DNA from: a virus
IMG/VR virus record: IMGVR_UViG_3300021420_000004
Span: 1-62,116 of that record
Direction: 5' to 3' (one strand)
Length of the DNA: 62,116 nucleotides
Position numbers and translations under genes: made by a program. This document shows positions 37,023-46,038 of the stretch, piece by piece; position 1 is the stretch's first letter; each line of letters starts with the position of its first letter. The notes beneath the pieces were generated by a model. That model was not told where the DNA came from. It was given only the letters and a program-made list of their open reading frames with translations, and searched no databases.

Positions 37023-37208
37023 ATGATTTCAATCGTTGAGCTTGTACTCTCGTTGTTATCAACCACGCTGGCGAACCTAAAGGGAACCGGCGCGGAGCAG
37101 GCTATCATCACCGACGTAGAAGCGGCTATCACCGCGCTGGAGAAAGTCCAAGGGACGCCGGTCACGATGGGTCAGTTGGAATCGCTGCGAGCGAAGGTGA
37201 CCTTCTGA
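37023..37208 (+). CDS. Hypothetical helical protein, 61 aa
   Basis: AAAGGAG leader shared with the 34749 gene. MISIVELVLSLLSTTLANLK, then AIITDVEAAITALEKVQG: amphipathic helices. Not recognised. Confidence 0.6.
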   Translation: MISIVELVLSLLSTTLANLKGTGAEQAIITDVEAAITALEKVQGTPVTMGQLESLRAKVTF

Positions 37209-37390
37209 TGGCGAACAAGGAAGGTTATCCCTGGTCCTGCGAGCGCGACGGGATGAACGTGAAGGATATCGCGGAGCGCCCGACCATCGGCCTGACGAAG
37301 ACTCACACCGAGCGCCACGACTCCGAGACCGGACGCAACGTCGAAGAAGAAGCGCAACCGGTGAATCAGACAGGCCGACGGATGCCCTGA
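37208..37390 (+). CDS. Hypothetical polar protein, 60 aa
   Basis: TGATG overlap. MANKEGYPWSCERDGMNVKD; polar and probably disordered, with HTERHDSETGRNVEEE. Coupled to the KHYGGHG gene. Unknown. Confidence 0.55.
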   Translation: MANKEGYPWSCERDGMNVKDIAERPTIGLTKTHTERHDSETGRNVEEEAQPVNQTGRRMP

Positions 37391-37557
37391 TGCCGATCTC
37401 GAAACATTACGGCGGTCACGGCTCCGAGGTGATGTCGTCGATGAAGAAGACCTACGACCCTGAGACGGCTAAACGGGTCTTCTACGCGACTGAGAACAAA
37501 CGTAAGAACGAGAAGAAGTCGAAGAAGAAGTCGAAGCGCAAGGGAGGCAGCAAGTAA
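37390..37557 (+). CDS. KHYGGHG-type conserved phage miniprotein, 55 aa
   Basis: MPISKHYGGHGSEVMSSMKK, then FYATENKRKNEKKSKK: the KHYGGHG..VM.SM.K.Y.......VFYAT.NK signature recurs in small proteins of many phages, often near capsid or tail genes. Extremely basic C-terminus. Function not established. Confidence 0.7.
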   Translation: MPISKHYGGHGSEVMSSMKKTYDPETAKRVFYATENKRKNEKKSKKKSKRKGGSK

Positions 37558-37560
37558 CGT

Positions 37561-39870
37561 GTGGCTACCCTCGTCCATAGCACTTACTTCCACTCCGTCG
37601 GCGGAAGCACGAATCCGGTTGTATCCCTGTCCGCCGAATCCACCGCAAGCAACTGGGTACTCGTTTATGTGATCGCTGACTTCGGTCAGCAATGGACGCT
37701 TATCAGCGATCAAGGGGAATCCTTCTCCCCGGTTGGCATAACCAGCGGTTCCGCTCCATTCAACGCGGTGTTCTGGCTGCTCGAATCCACTAAAACTTGT
37801 TCCTCGATTACCTTTACTAGCACCCACGGCGGGTCGAACAATCTTTATTACGCTGGCATATTTGAGGTCAGCGGCACCGGACTCCAGTACGTTAATCAGG
37901 GCGGGGTTAATGGCGGCGGTAGTCACAGCACACACGCCTTCGAGACCAGCCATTTCGCCACTAGCGTGCAACTCGCGGCGATGGCAGGCTCTGGTACGGG
38001 GACGACGATGTACTTCTCGGGATGCGCTGGCGGCGCGGCGTTCCCTCCTGCGTCGTTCTCGGTCACCGGGGGGTGGACGCTCGATCAGCTTACGGTCCTA
38101 TCTGACTATCAGATCGCCAGCGGATATTTGTCATCCTCTGGCACGCAGCAACCGACCTATAGCTGGACAGCAGCTTCAGCGCAGTTAGATGCGGCAGGGA
38201 TTTACATTCAGGACAGCGTGACCACCGTCGCCACAACCACCACCGTCGTCAGCAACGACGACCCCTCCTTCGTCGGCGCATCCGTCACTTTTACCGCCAC
38301 GGTCAACGGTCCCGGCGGAACCGGCTCTCCTACAGGCACCGTAACCTTCAACATCGACGGATCGAACGTCGCCACGGTCGCGGTCAGCGCGGTCTCGACC
38401 GGAGTCTCGCAGGCGCAGTACTCTACCTCGTCGCTCTCGCTTGGCATCCATCCGGTTCAGGCGTCGTATTCCGGCGACTCTCAATACCTCGCGTCTGTAT
38501 CCTCTCCCATCGACCAGATCGTCGTGCAGCAATGCCCGTTCCCGTTCGGCACTGCGCTTCAGGAATTAGCCAATCGACTATACGACTCGACGATGCAGTT
38601 CTGGTCGCCTGCCGAACTCGTCTACTATATGCAGGAGGCATTCCGCACTTGGAACGCGCTGACATCGTACTGGCGCGGAGACTTCACCTTTCCGACGCAG
38701 CAAGGAGTTGTGTTCTATGACATTACCAACGCTACCACGGCCCCAAACACTATCCGACCCCACACGATCACGGACCAATACCTGTATAACATTATCGAAT
38801 ATCACTTGCTTGAACCCGTGGTGGGGGCTGGACCTTGGACCGGATCGCTCCAGTTCGATATCGACGATATACTTAATGCCGTACAGCGTCGTGATAATGA
38901 AATCCTGGGCGTCACCGGATGCTCTGTCACTCACTTCACGACCGTAGCCGCGCCGGACCGCATTTACCTACCGAACACAACCTTGGAGATTCGCCGCGTG
39001 GCCTACGTCCCCGGCTCCGGCGAAGGCTCGACCGTCCCAATGTTCCAAGACGACACTTGGGGCATTGGCGCGTACCAGCCGTCCTACACGACCCAGCCGC
39101 CGGGGACGCCATCCACTTACCGTGTCTCGACTGAGCCGGTTCTATCATTCGACGCGGATGTCCCACCGCTCCCGGGGCAATATGATCTGGTGACAATCCA
39201 AGCGGGACCGCAACTGGTGACGACGCAGGCGAGCACCTTCACGATCCCTGATGATTGGACGTGGGTCCTGAAATGGGGAGCGCTGGCGGATCTACTCGGG
39301 AAGGAATCCAATGCGAAGGACTTACTTCGTGCCAAATATGCCGAGGGTCGATATAAGCAAGGTCTAGCTCTCTTATCCGCCGCCTCCGCCGTTCTCGCTA
39401 TTCGAGCGAATAATGCCCCTCTTCAAATCGACGCCCTCAAGTCCGCCGACCTCTACAATCCCACATGGCAAGGCCAAGCTCAAGGACCTCCAACCGAAGC
39501 CATGACCGCTGGGCTTAACCTGATCGTGGTGCCGCCGCCGGACGCTGGTCCTTATTCTATGACCGCGACCGTGGTCGAGAATGCTCCGGTGCCCGTCCTC
39601 GTCAGCGATTGCCTTCAGGTAACGCAGGATGTGTTCGATGTGATCCTCGACTACGCGCAGCACCTAGCGATGTTCAAATGCGGCGGAGAGGAATTCCTCG
39701 CCACGCAACCACTCCTGCAACGCTTCATGCAACTGGCTGCGTTATACTCGTCGAAGCTGGCCGAGCAAGGAGAGTTCACGAAGATTCTCTATGCGATTTC
39801 GCAGGACGAGGCGAATATGAATCCGCGATACACGCCGGACAGCGATCCAGCAGCGGGCGGTGACGAGTGA
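37561..39870 (+). CDS. Tail structural protein with Ig domain fused to adaptor-like module, 769 aa
   Basis: GTG 37561. Residues 1 to about 215: beta-sandwich (VHSTYFHSVGGSTNPVVSLS). About 220-320: a Big_3-type Ig domain (DDPSFVGASVTFTATVNGPG, then SPTGTVTFNIDGSNVA and YSGDSQYLAS). About 325 onward: FGTALQELANRLYDSTMQFW and YYMQEAFRTWNALTSYWRGD, similar to the helical entry of the adaptor at 31190, then a large mixed region. Ig modules decorate phage tails and can bind sugars. The order suggests a tail ring or nozzle component with an added surface domain. Confidence 0.6.
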   Translation: MATLVHSTYFHSVGGSTNPVVSLSAESTASNWVLVYVIADFGQQWTLISDQGESFSPVGITSGSAPFNAVFWLLESTKTCSSITFTSTHGGSNNLYYAGIFEVSGTGLQYVNQGGVNGGGSHSTHAFETSHFATSVQLAAMAGSGTGTTMYFSGCAGGAAFPPASFSVTGGWTLDQLTVLSDYQIASGYLSSSGTQQPTYSWTAASAQLDAAGIYIQDSVTTVATTTTVVSNDDPSFVGASVTFTATVNGPGGTGSPTGTVTFNIDGSNVATVAVSAVSTGVSQAQYSTSSLSLGIHPVQASYSGDSQYLASVSSPIDQIVVQQCPFPFGTALQELANRLYDSTMQFWSPAELVYYMQEAFRTWNALTSYWRGDFTFPTQQGVVFYDITNATTAPNTIRPHTITDQYLYNIIEYHLLEPVVGAGPWTGSLQFDIDDILNAVQRRDNEILGVTGCSVTHFTTVAAPDRIYLPNTTLEIRRVAYVPGSGEGSTVPMFQDDTWGIGAYQPSYTTQPPGTPSTYRVSTEPVLSFDADVPPLPGQYDLVTIQAGPQLVTTQASTFTIPDDWTWVLKWGALADLLGKESNAKDLLRAKYAEGRYKQGLALLSAASAVLAIRANNAPLQIDALKSADLYNPTWQGQAQGPPTEAMTAGLNLIVVPPPDAGPYSMTATVVENAPVPVLVSDCLQVTQDVFDVILDYAQHLAMFKCGGEEFLATQPLLQRFMQLAALYSSKLAEQGEFTKILYAISQDEANMNPRYTPDSDPAAGGDE

Positions 39871-42800
39871 GCGACTATCAGCGACCGAAGGATGGCTTCC
39901 GCTACTCCCATGGCGGCGTCAAGCTCACCGACACGCCTGACGCCATCCCTCCCGGCAAATACGCCGCCCTCGTCAACGTCCGCGCCGTCACCGACAACTC
40001 TCTCCGCACCCGCCCTGGCATGGTACAGCTATTCACCACGAACGGCTCGAACATCACCGATCTCCGCGCTTACTCGACGCTCAACTCGGATAACAAGCCA
40101 AGATTCCTGACGCGCAACGGCAACGACACAATCTGGCTCGACAACGGCGCTCAGGTCGGCACTATGCTTGGCGGCGGCGCATCCCTTGGCGCGGCGATGA
40201 TTCCATTCCGCCCGAACGAATCCCCAACGCCTTACATGTATATCGCCACGGGAAACGACTATCGGAAGTTTTCCGCGCCGTCCTCATCGGATGCCGTGAT
40301 CCAACATAACGCCGGAATCGCCGAACCTCAGGTCGCCCCTAGCGTAGGCATTAGCAATTTCAACTTGGCCTTCATGGGAGAGCCTGCTGGCGGCTCCTAC
40401 ACAACCGGCGGCGTGGCATCCGGTCTCAGCATCGGCGGACGCATTAACGATGTCGTGCAGGGAGTGTTCCCCGATCCGACCGGACTTGGCATCGCATCCG
40501 TGCAAGTCGCAGGCGGTGGATCGCTTGCCGCTGGCGTTTATCTCTCTGGCACTGTCCTTGCCTACCTCTGGCCTCGACTCTCCTATGAGCAAGGCGCGTT
40601 CGGACGTTACTACCCGACTCCGACCAGCGGCGCATCCGCGACCGGCGCGGGCTCCTCGATTATGTTCAACCCGCCACAGTACAACGGCACCACTGATCCC
40701 ATCGTGCAGCCGATGGAATGGGCGCAGGTGAGCGCCACAGGGACGATCACTGGATACGTCCCAGTGCCAACCGCAGGCGGGACGGTCGGATATCAGAACT
40801 ATGACATGGTGGTTCTCGCGTCTCTGTTCGTTCCGCAGCCAGGGAATTACACCATCAACATAAACCACGACGACGGAATCATATTCGCTATCCAAGGGGC
40901 CAAGCTGGTCAGCGGTCCCGCCGCCGATCCCTTCTTCAACCATACGCAGACGGCGGTCAACGGGTACACTTTCTCCGCTGGGTCTTCTGCCGCCGTCGGG
41001 GGGACCAACGAATCTGGCTATCGCACCGAGACATTCGTCGTCAACTTTCCTGCCGCTGGTAACTATCCCATCGAGATCGACTATTCACAGTGGGTGAATA
41101 ATCAGGCGCTCGTGCTGCTTAACAACGGATCAATCCTCAAGCAGGCGACAGGAATCGCTGGCTATCAACGTGGAATGGCGATCATCATTAACTCCGGTCT
41201 CTACACGGTTGAGGATGTCTATCCGCCGCTGCCGCAATCGCTCAGCATTCAGGGGATCGCCTACCTCAGCGGCACCACCGGGGAATGCGTTGTGGTCCCC
41301 ACCTCTCTTGGCTCTGGTCCTGGGATCGACGACGCCTCGATCTACGAGGAAGGTGTGCTGGCGTCCCTCCGTCGGGGATGCCTCGTCCAGATTGGCTCGG
41401 AGGTGTGCTTCGTCTACGATGTCGAGACTGGACCGAACGGGACGGTATGCTTTACCACGTTCACGACCGTCAATCATACTGCCGCCGAGACGATCAAGGG
41501 AGTCCCGGCGATCTCCGTATTCCTCCCCGGAGCCGCCGTCGGCATGACTATCACCTCGCCGGATGTTCTATTCTCGGTGACTCCTAGCGGTGGCAATACA
41601 GTCGGCACTGTTACCTCGCCGCAGAACGTCAATCCATTTTCCATCGCCGAAGCGCAGCCGCAGGATTACCTTCACCTCTCGTTGAACGTCGATAACCTTG
41701 ATAACCTCACCGAGGCGAAGATCCTGTTCGATGTGGGTGACGGCAGCTTCACGGAGAACTTCTATTACTACGCCATCCGCCCGAACGACATCGCGCTCGG
41801 AGTTTCCAATGGCCTGACGCAACTCGGCGTGGCGCAACTGGTCGCGCAACGCGCTGCCATCGATGAGGAGAAAGCAGCCGAGACGAACAATCAGGGACCC
41901 ACATTCACCAGCGGGCAATCCGCGACTGGGACTTCCCAATGGGGCGAGTTGGAATTTGCTATCACCGAACTGACCCGCGTCGGCAACGACGAATCGAAGA
42001 CCTTACAGAATCTCAACGCGATCCAAATCCTGATCAACGCCAGCGCGGTCGTCAACGTCTCGTTCAACTCGGTCTATGTCAAAGGTGGATACTCGCCTGA
42101 CGTGGGAGCATCCGGCGCACCTTACCTCTATCGCGTGCGGCCACGATCCTCGGTCACCGGAGTCAAAGGGAATCCCTCCCCTGCGACCCGCTACGGCACG
42201 AATCCCCGGCGGCAACAGGTGACTGTGCAATGCCCATCGGCGGTTTACGATCCGCAGATCGACACTTGGGATATCTTCCGCTACGGCGGGACGGTAACTT
42301 CGTGGCGTTATATCGGGCAGATTCCCTCGGCGGGGAGTCCTTACTTTTATGATAACTACTCCGACGACTCCGCGAACGCTGGCGAGGCGTTGGACTTCGA
42401 CAATTACCAGCCATGGCCGTCCATCGACATCCCTCTGAACGTCACCGCGAGCGTCGTCACTGGCACCTTAGCCCTTGTCAACATCCCCGGCGCAACCAAC
42501 ATCCTCCGCTACCTCCCCGGCAACGAAGTGAAGATCGGAGGGACCAACGTCTACACGCTTCAGACGCGGCCCACGCTTCTATCCGGCACGACCTACCTCC
42601 TACGATTCGTCGAGAACGCCGGATACTCCCCCAACTCTACTCTTTCGATCTACGAGCCCGCGCTCGCGCAGCAACGCCTCCCGTACATGTGGGGACCGGA
42701 CGCCGACGGGACGTTCTTCGCCACGGGCGATCCGCTGCGCCCCGGATTCTTCTCGACATCGAAGACTAATAATCCCGACTCCGCGCCGGACACTTACGCG

Positions 42801-44390
42801 CAGGAGTTGAGCACGCCATCGGAGCCCCTGCTCGGCGGAGAAATCATCGACGGGGTGTCCTATATCGCGTCCACGGAACGCTGGTGGCGGCTTTACCCGC
42901 AACTCGAAAACGAAGCGCAACGCTACAATCCAGTCCAGCAGGCGATCCCGCGCGGACTCGCGGCTCCTTATGGCAAATGCACCGACGGCGCGTCGATAAC
43001 TTGGTGGGCCAAGGACGGCATCTGGGACAGCAAGGAAGGATCGCTGACCGACGCGGACCTCTATCCACTGTTCCCGCACGACGGCGTGGTCGGACAAGAA
43101 GTCACCTACGGCCCGATTACCTACACGCCGCCGAACTATTCCAGCGCAGCCACCTTTAGGATCGAGACAGCGAATGGATTCATCTACGCGAGCTATAAAG
43201 ATACCCTTAATATCTATCGAACCCTTGTATATGACCGCAAGCGCAAGGCGTGGTCCTTGGATTCCTACGGAACCGCCGCGACGGTGACTTACCATATCGA
43301 GCAGCAAGATGGAACGCTGTTGTCGAACACCGCTCGATATCCATCACTAGTGTATGGTCTGACGGATGGAGTGGTGGCATCGCAGCAGGAGCTAACCAAC
43401 GATCTCATAACTCCCATCTCAGTTACTATCGCCACGAACGAATGGCCGGGGGGAGATATTCGCGCCGGGATGCAGTGGGGCGACCTATGGCTGGACTCCA
43501 CGCCTGCGTCTCAGATCACCGCGACTCCGATGGCATTCGGCGCTCAGGCATCTCCTCCCGTTGCCGTCGGCCCGCAATCCTCCCGGCTCCAGACTCCGAT
43601 CTCCCTCGGCGGAGAACTGCTCTCCGACTTCCTTGGCCTGATGACAACGTGGACGGACGACTTCTCTTCGATCACGACGCAGACGAAGGTTCACATCTGG
43701 CAACCGTCGCTGATCCCGAAGCCAGAGACCATCGACGACCGATTCACCGATTGGTATTCCGCTGGGGACGACGATTCCGCGCAGCCCGCCGCGTGGTGGC
43801 AGGGATTCGTGCTGCACGCGGATACTTTTAACGCCGTCAAGGGATTGCAGGTGCGGGACGCGGATTCCGGCGCGATCCATCCGTTCACGCCTATCGTGCA
43901 GCACAACGGCGAGCAGACGAAGGCGTACTCGTTCAACACGCCGTTCATCGCCCACCTCGTTCGCATTGAGCCCACGGATCAGCTTCCGTGGAGGATGTTT
44001 GATATGGTATGGGTAAGTCAGCCGACACCGGAGGCGGCGGAGACATGGCAGACGCAGGGAACATCGTTCGGGTACAACGGGTACTCGCATATCCAGAGGA
44101 TCGTCGGGGCGTATGCAGCTACACAGCCTGTTACCGTGACCATCACCAGCTTCGATGGACAATCTCCAGCCGTGATCACGCTGCCTTCGACCGGAGGAGC
44201 CTACGAGAAGATTCTCCAAGTGCTGACAGCGAACAAGGGACAACTGTACTTCTTCAAGGCGACCAGCGCCGCGCCGTTCCAACTCTACCTCGATGACTGG
44301 GAAATCCTCGTCGGCAACTGGGGCCGTCAGGGGAACTACTTGACTTACAAGTCGCTCGGTGGCAAGGTGGGGGCGGAGGCGCATATATGA
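39867..44390 (+). CDS. Large tail protein, nozzle/DNA-stabilisation-like, 1507 aa
   Basis: GTGA start overlapping the previous stop. N-terminus DGFRYSHGGVKLTDTPDAIP, then KYAALVNVRAVTDNSLRTRP resembles the opening of podovirus nozzle/P22 gp10-like proteins (GG.......lp.g.....NV....g.l..RPG). About residues 310-430 carry a PA14-like block (INHDDGIIFAIQGAKLVSGP, then RTETFVVNFPAAGNYPIEID), probably sugar-binding. The C-terminal half is beta-rich. There is no coiled coil or length pattern of a tape measure. Confidence 0.65.
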   Translation: MSDYQRPKDGFRYSHGGVKLTDTPDAIPPGKYAALVNVRAVTDNSLRTRPGMVQLFTTNGSNITDLRAYSTLNSDNKPRFLTRNGNDTIWLDNGAQVGTMLGGGASLGAAMIPFRPNESPTPYMYIATGNDYRKFSAPSSSDAVIQHNAGIAEPQVAPSVGISNFNLAFMGEPAGGSYTTGGVASGLSIGGRINDVVQGVFPDPTGLGIASVQVAGGGSLAAGVYLSGTVLAYLWPRLSYEQGAFGRYYPTPTSGASATGAGSSIMFNPPQYNGTTDPIVQPMEWAQVSATGTITGYVPVPTAGGTVGYQNYDMVVLASLFVPQPGNYTININHDDGIIFAIQGAKLVSGPAADPFFNHTQTAVNGYTFSAGSSAAVGGTNESGYRTETFVVNFPAAGNYPIEIDYSQWVNNQALVLLNNGSILKQATGIAGYQRGMAIIINSGLYTVEDVYPPLPQSLSIQGIAYLSGTTGECVVVPTSLGSGPGIDDASIYEEGVLASLRRGCLVQIGSEVCFVYDVETGPNGTVCFTTFTTVNHTAAETIKGVPAISVFLPGAAVGMTITSPDVLFSVTPSGGNTVGTVTSPQNVNPFSIAEAQPQDYLHLSLNVDNLDNLTEAKILFDVGDGSFTENFYYYAIRPNDIALGVSNGLTQLGVAQLVAQRAAIDEEKAAETNNQGPTFTSGQSATGTSQWGELEFAITELTRVGNDESKTLQNLNAIQILINASAVVNVSFNSVYVKGGYSPDVGASGAPYLYRVRPRSSVTGVKGNPSPATRYGTNPRRQQVTVQCPSAVYDPQIDTWDIFRYGGTVTSWRYIGQIPSAGSPYFYDNYSDDSANAGEALDFDNYQPWPSIDIPLNVTASVVTGTLALVNIPGATNILRYLPGNEVKIGGTNVYTLQTRPTLLSGTTYLLRFVENAGYSPNSTLSIYEPALAQQRLPYMWGPDADGTFFATGDPLRPGFFSTSKTNNPDSAPDTYAQELSTPSEPLLGGEIIDGVSYIASTERWWRLYPQLENEAQRYNPVQQAIPRGLAAPYGKCTDGASITWWAKDGIWDSKEGSLTDADLYPLFPHDGVVGQEVTYGPITYTPPNYSSAATFRIETANGFIYASYKDTLNIYRTLVYDRKRKAWSLDSYGTAATVTYHIEQQDGTLLSNTARYPSLVYGLTDGVVASQQELTNDLITPISVTIATNEWPGGDIRAGMQWGDLWLDSTPASQITATPMAFGAQASPPVAVGPQSSRLQTPISLGGELLSDFLGLMTTWTDDFSSITTQTKVHIWQPSLIPKPETIDDRFTDWYSAGDDDSAQPAAWWQGFVLHADTFNAVKGLQVRDADSGAIHPFTPIVQHNGEQTKAYSFNTPFIAHLVRIEPTDQLPWRMFDMVWVSQPTPEAAETWQTQGTSFGYNGYSHIQRIVGAYAATQPVTVTITSFDGQSPAVITLPSTGGAYEKILQVLTANKGQLYFFKATSAAPFQLYLDDWEILVGNWGRQGNYLTYKSLGGKVGAEAHI

Positions 44391-45202
44391 GTATCGTCCC
44401 GGTTGATATCGCCGATCTCGTGAAGCACACCGGCCTGCGGTGGGCCGAGCGTCCGGTTAAGCCTCCACAATTATCTCCAGTCGCTGAAGAGTGGGCCTTC
44501 GTTGGCGGAGAGCACATCTCCAAGAACATCGGCGTGGCCGTCGGACTCGTCTGCTCTGGTCGCTATTGCCCGCCGGAATGGGGATTCGCCTTGGGGATGC
44601 TAGAAATCCCGCCGGGATCGAATCGAATATTCCTGATGCAGAAGGGAATCCAGCGGGACGTGGCGCGGCAAGCGGTCGCGGAGATGGCGGTTCAGGTGAA
44701 CGCGCGGAATCTCCTGTTCATCGACGATGATAATCCTCCTCCGAGGGATACTGTCTACAAGCTGATGCAGACGCTTGACTCCGCTGACGACGACGTGGCC
44801 GTGTGCGCTGGCATCTACACTACTAAGACGAATCCCCCTTCGCCGCTCGTGTTCGAGTCCGAGGGCTCCGGTCCAATGTGGCGATGGAAGCGTGGGGACA
44901 TATTCGAGTGCGGCGTGATCGCTACCGGCTGCATGATGATCCGCACCTCGGCGTTACTCAAGCTGCCGAAGCCTTGGTTCGTCGATGTGACCTCGGTCGC
45001 GCAGGCGAAGGATCTGGGACTGCTGGCGTGGGAATCCCACGCGACTCACTTCGAGATGACGGATGATGTGTACTTCTGCCGGAAGATTCGAGACGCGGGG
45101 TTCAAGTTGCTGGCGCATGGGGGCGTGTTGCCATCCCACTATGACGAGTTCGGGAACGCCTACTTCCTCCCTGACGACAGCTATCCTATGGTGCCTCGGT
45201 GA
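44387..45202 (+). CDS. GT-A fold glycosyltransferase-like protein, 271 aa
   Basis: ATGA start. Features of GT-A enzymes: NLLFIDDDNPPPRDTVYKLM, with an Asp-rich DxD-type motif (about residues 108-116) that binds metal-nucleotide-sugar; VAVCAGIYTTKTNPPSPLVF; GCMMIRTSALLKLP; and a late TDDVYFCRKIRDAGFKLL, the acceptor-side acidic motif. It could glycosylate virion proteins or modify host glycans. Unusual between two structural genes. Confidence 0.75.
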   Translation: MSIVPVDIADLVKHTGLRWAERPVKPPQLSPVAEEWAFVGGEHISKNIGVAVGLVCSGRYCPPEWGFALGMLEIPPGSNRIFLMQKGIQRDVARQAVAEMAVQVNARNLLFIDDDNPPPRDTVYKLMQTLDSADDDVAVCAGIYTTKTNPPSPLVFESEGSGPMWRWKRGDIFECGVIATGCMMIRTSALLKLPKPWFVDVTSVAQAKDLGLLAWESHATHFEMTDDVYFCRKIRDAGFKLLAHGGVLPSHYDEFGNAYFLPDDSYPMVPR

Positions 45203-45480
45203 GCCGTTACTATCCCCAAGGCCACGGCCCTCGGCTCGACGAAGACCTCCGCCTCCTCTACGATCACATGTACTCGCAGCAGGACAAGGCGAGGACAGGG
45301 AAGCCTTCCGCGCCGTCCGCGATCATCAAACCGGGCGGTCCATCGAACACTCAAATCGCTGGTCTCAACGTGCGCGGCATCCCTCCCCAATCCGGCGCAA
45401 GTGTGACGACGCTATCCAAGATACCTGTTCTAGGGTACGATATGGCGAGCGGAGATATTTCTTGGTTTATTCCGATGTAA
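45199..45480 (+). CDS. Hypothetical protein, 93 aa
   Basis: GTGA overlap. (M)SRYYPQGHGPRLDEDLRLL; one helix then Pro/Gly-rich segment, ending DISWFIPM. Resembles short tail-associated proteins in composition; unrecognised. Followed by a terminator. Confidence 0.55.
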   Translation: MSRYYPQGHGPRLDEDLRLLYDHMYSQQDKARTGKPSAPSAIIKPGGPSNTQIAGLNVRGIPPQSGASVTTLSKIPVLGYDMASGDISWFIPM

Positions 45481-45543
45481 AGTAGTATTCTTGGCACGAT
45501 AGAGATTCTTGCTGGGGTTCCTTACTGGGTTGGGACCCGCCAC

Positions 45544-45580
45544 AAGGCTCATGGGCATCACGCTCATGGGCCTTTTGCTT
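45544..45580 (+). terminator. Terminator after the glycosyltransferase cluster
   Basis: AAGGCTCATG (45544-45553) pairs with CATGGGCCTT (45565-45574), 10 pairs with one G-U, followed by a broken T tract (TTTTGCTTT). The direct repeat CTCATGGGC also occurs twice in it. Moderate strength. Confidence 0.6.
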
Positions 45581-45591
45581 TGGAGGAATAA

Positions 45592-46038
45592 ATGGCAACG
45601 CAGTCGGTTGAGATAGATGAGTATGGACCGGATTGGCCGTTAGGATTGATTGCGGTGGTTACGCCAGGGACGCCCGTGTCGATCATGTCGCTGGTCGATC
45701 CTTCGGCGGTCAACGCTCCGAACAATCCCACGCCGACCGGGACCGATACCGAGTTTGAATATTCCCCGTCGGTCCAGCAGATTGCGTTCCTCGCCGTCAA
45801 AGCAGGCGCGTCACATGGCACCCAGAATAACACGGGGAATATCTATATCGTCCGCAAGGGCGTGCAGGGCGCGGGCAACCGGGACGACTACGGCGCGATG
45901 GTCTGGGCGTTGGGACCGGGGCAGAATTTATTCCTATCGTCGGCTCCGTTGGAGCGGAACGTGTTCTCTCCTTATCGTTATTACATTGACGCTGACAATG
46001 CTGGGGATAGTTGCCTAGTGACGTTGCTAATCGCATGA
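45592..46038 (+). CDS. Virion-associated protein, 148 aa
   Basis: GGAGG 7 bases before ATG 45592. Strand-rich (GLIAVVTPGTPVSIMSLVDP, NTGNIYIVRKGVQGAG, GQNLFLSSAPLERNVFSPYR), with the pattern of small tail or decoration proteins. Start of a new transcription block after the terminator; coupled to the giant secreted-type gene. Confidence 0.6.
   Translation: MATQSVEIDEYGPDWPLGLIAVVTPGTPVSIMSLVDPSAVNAPNNPTPTGTDTEFEYSPSVQQIAFLAVKAGASHGTQNNTGNIYIVRKGVQGAGNRDDYGAMVWALGPGQNLFLSSAPLERNVFSPYRYYIDADNAGDSCLVTLLIA

Noticed and set aside
43485-44384. 299-aa minus-strand ORF
   Set aside because: Antisense of the 1507-aa tail protein; Arg/Leu-rich shadow.
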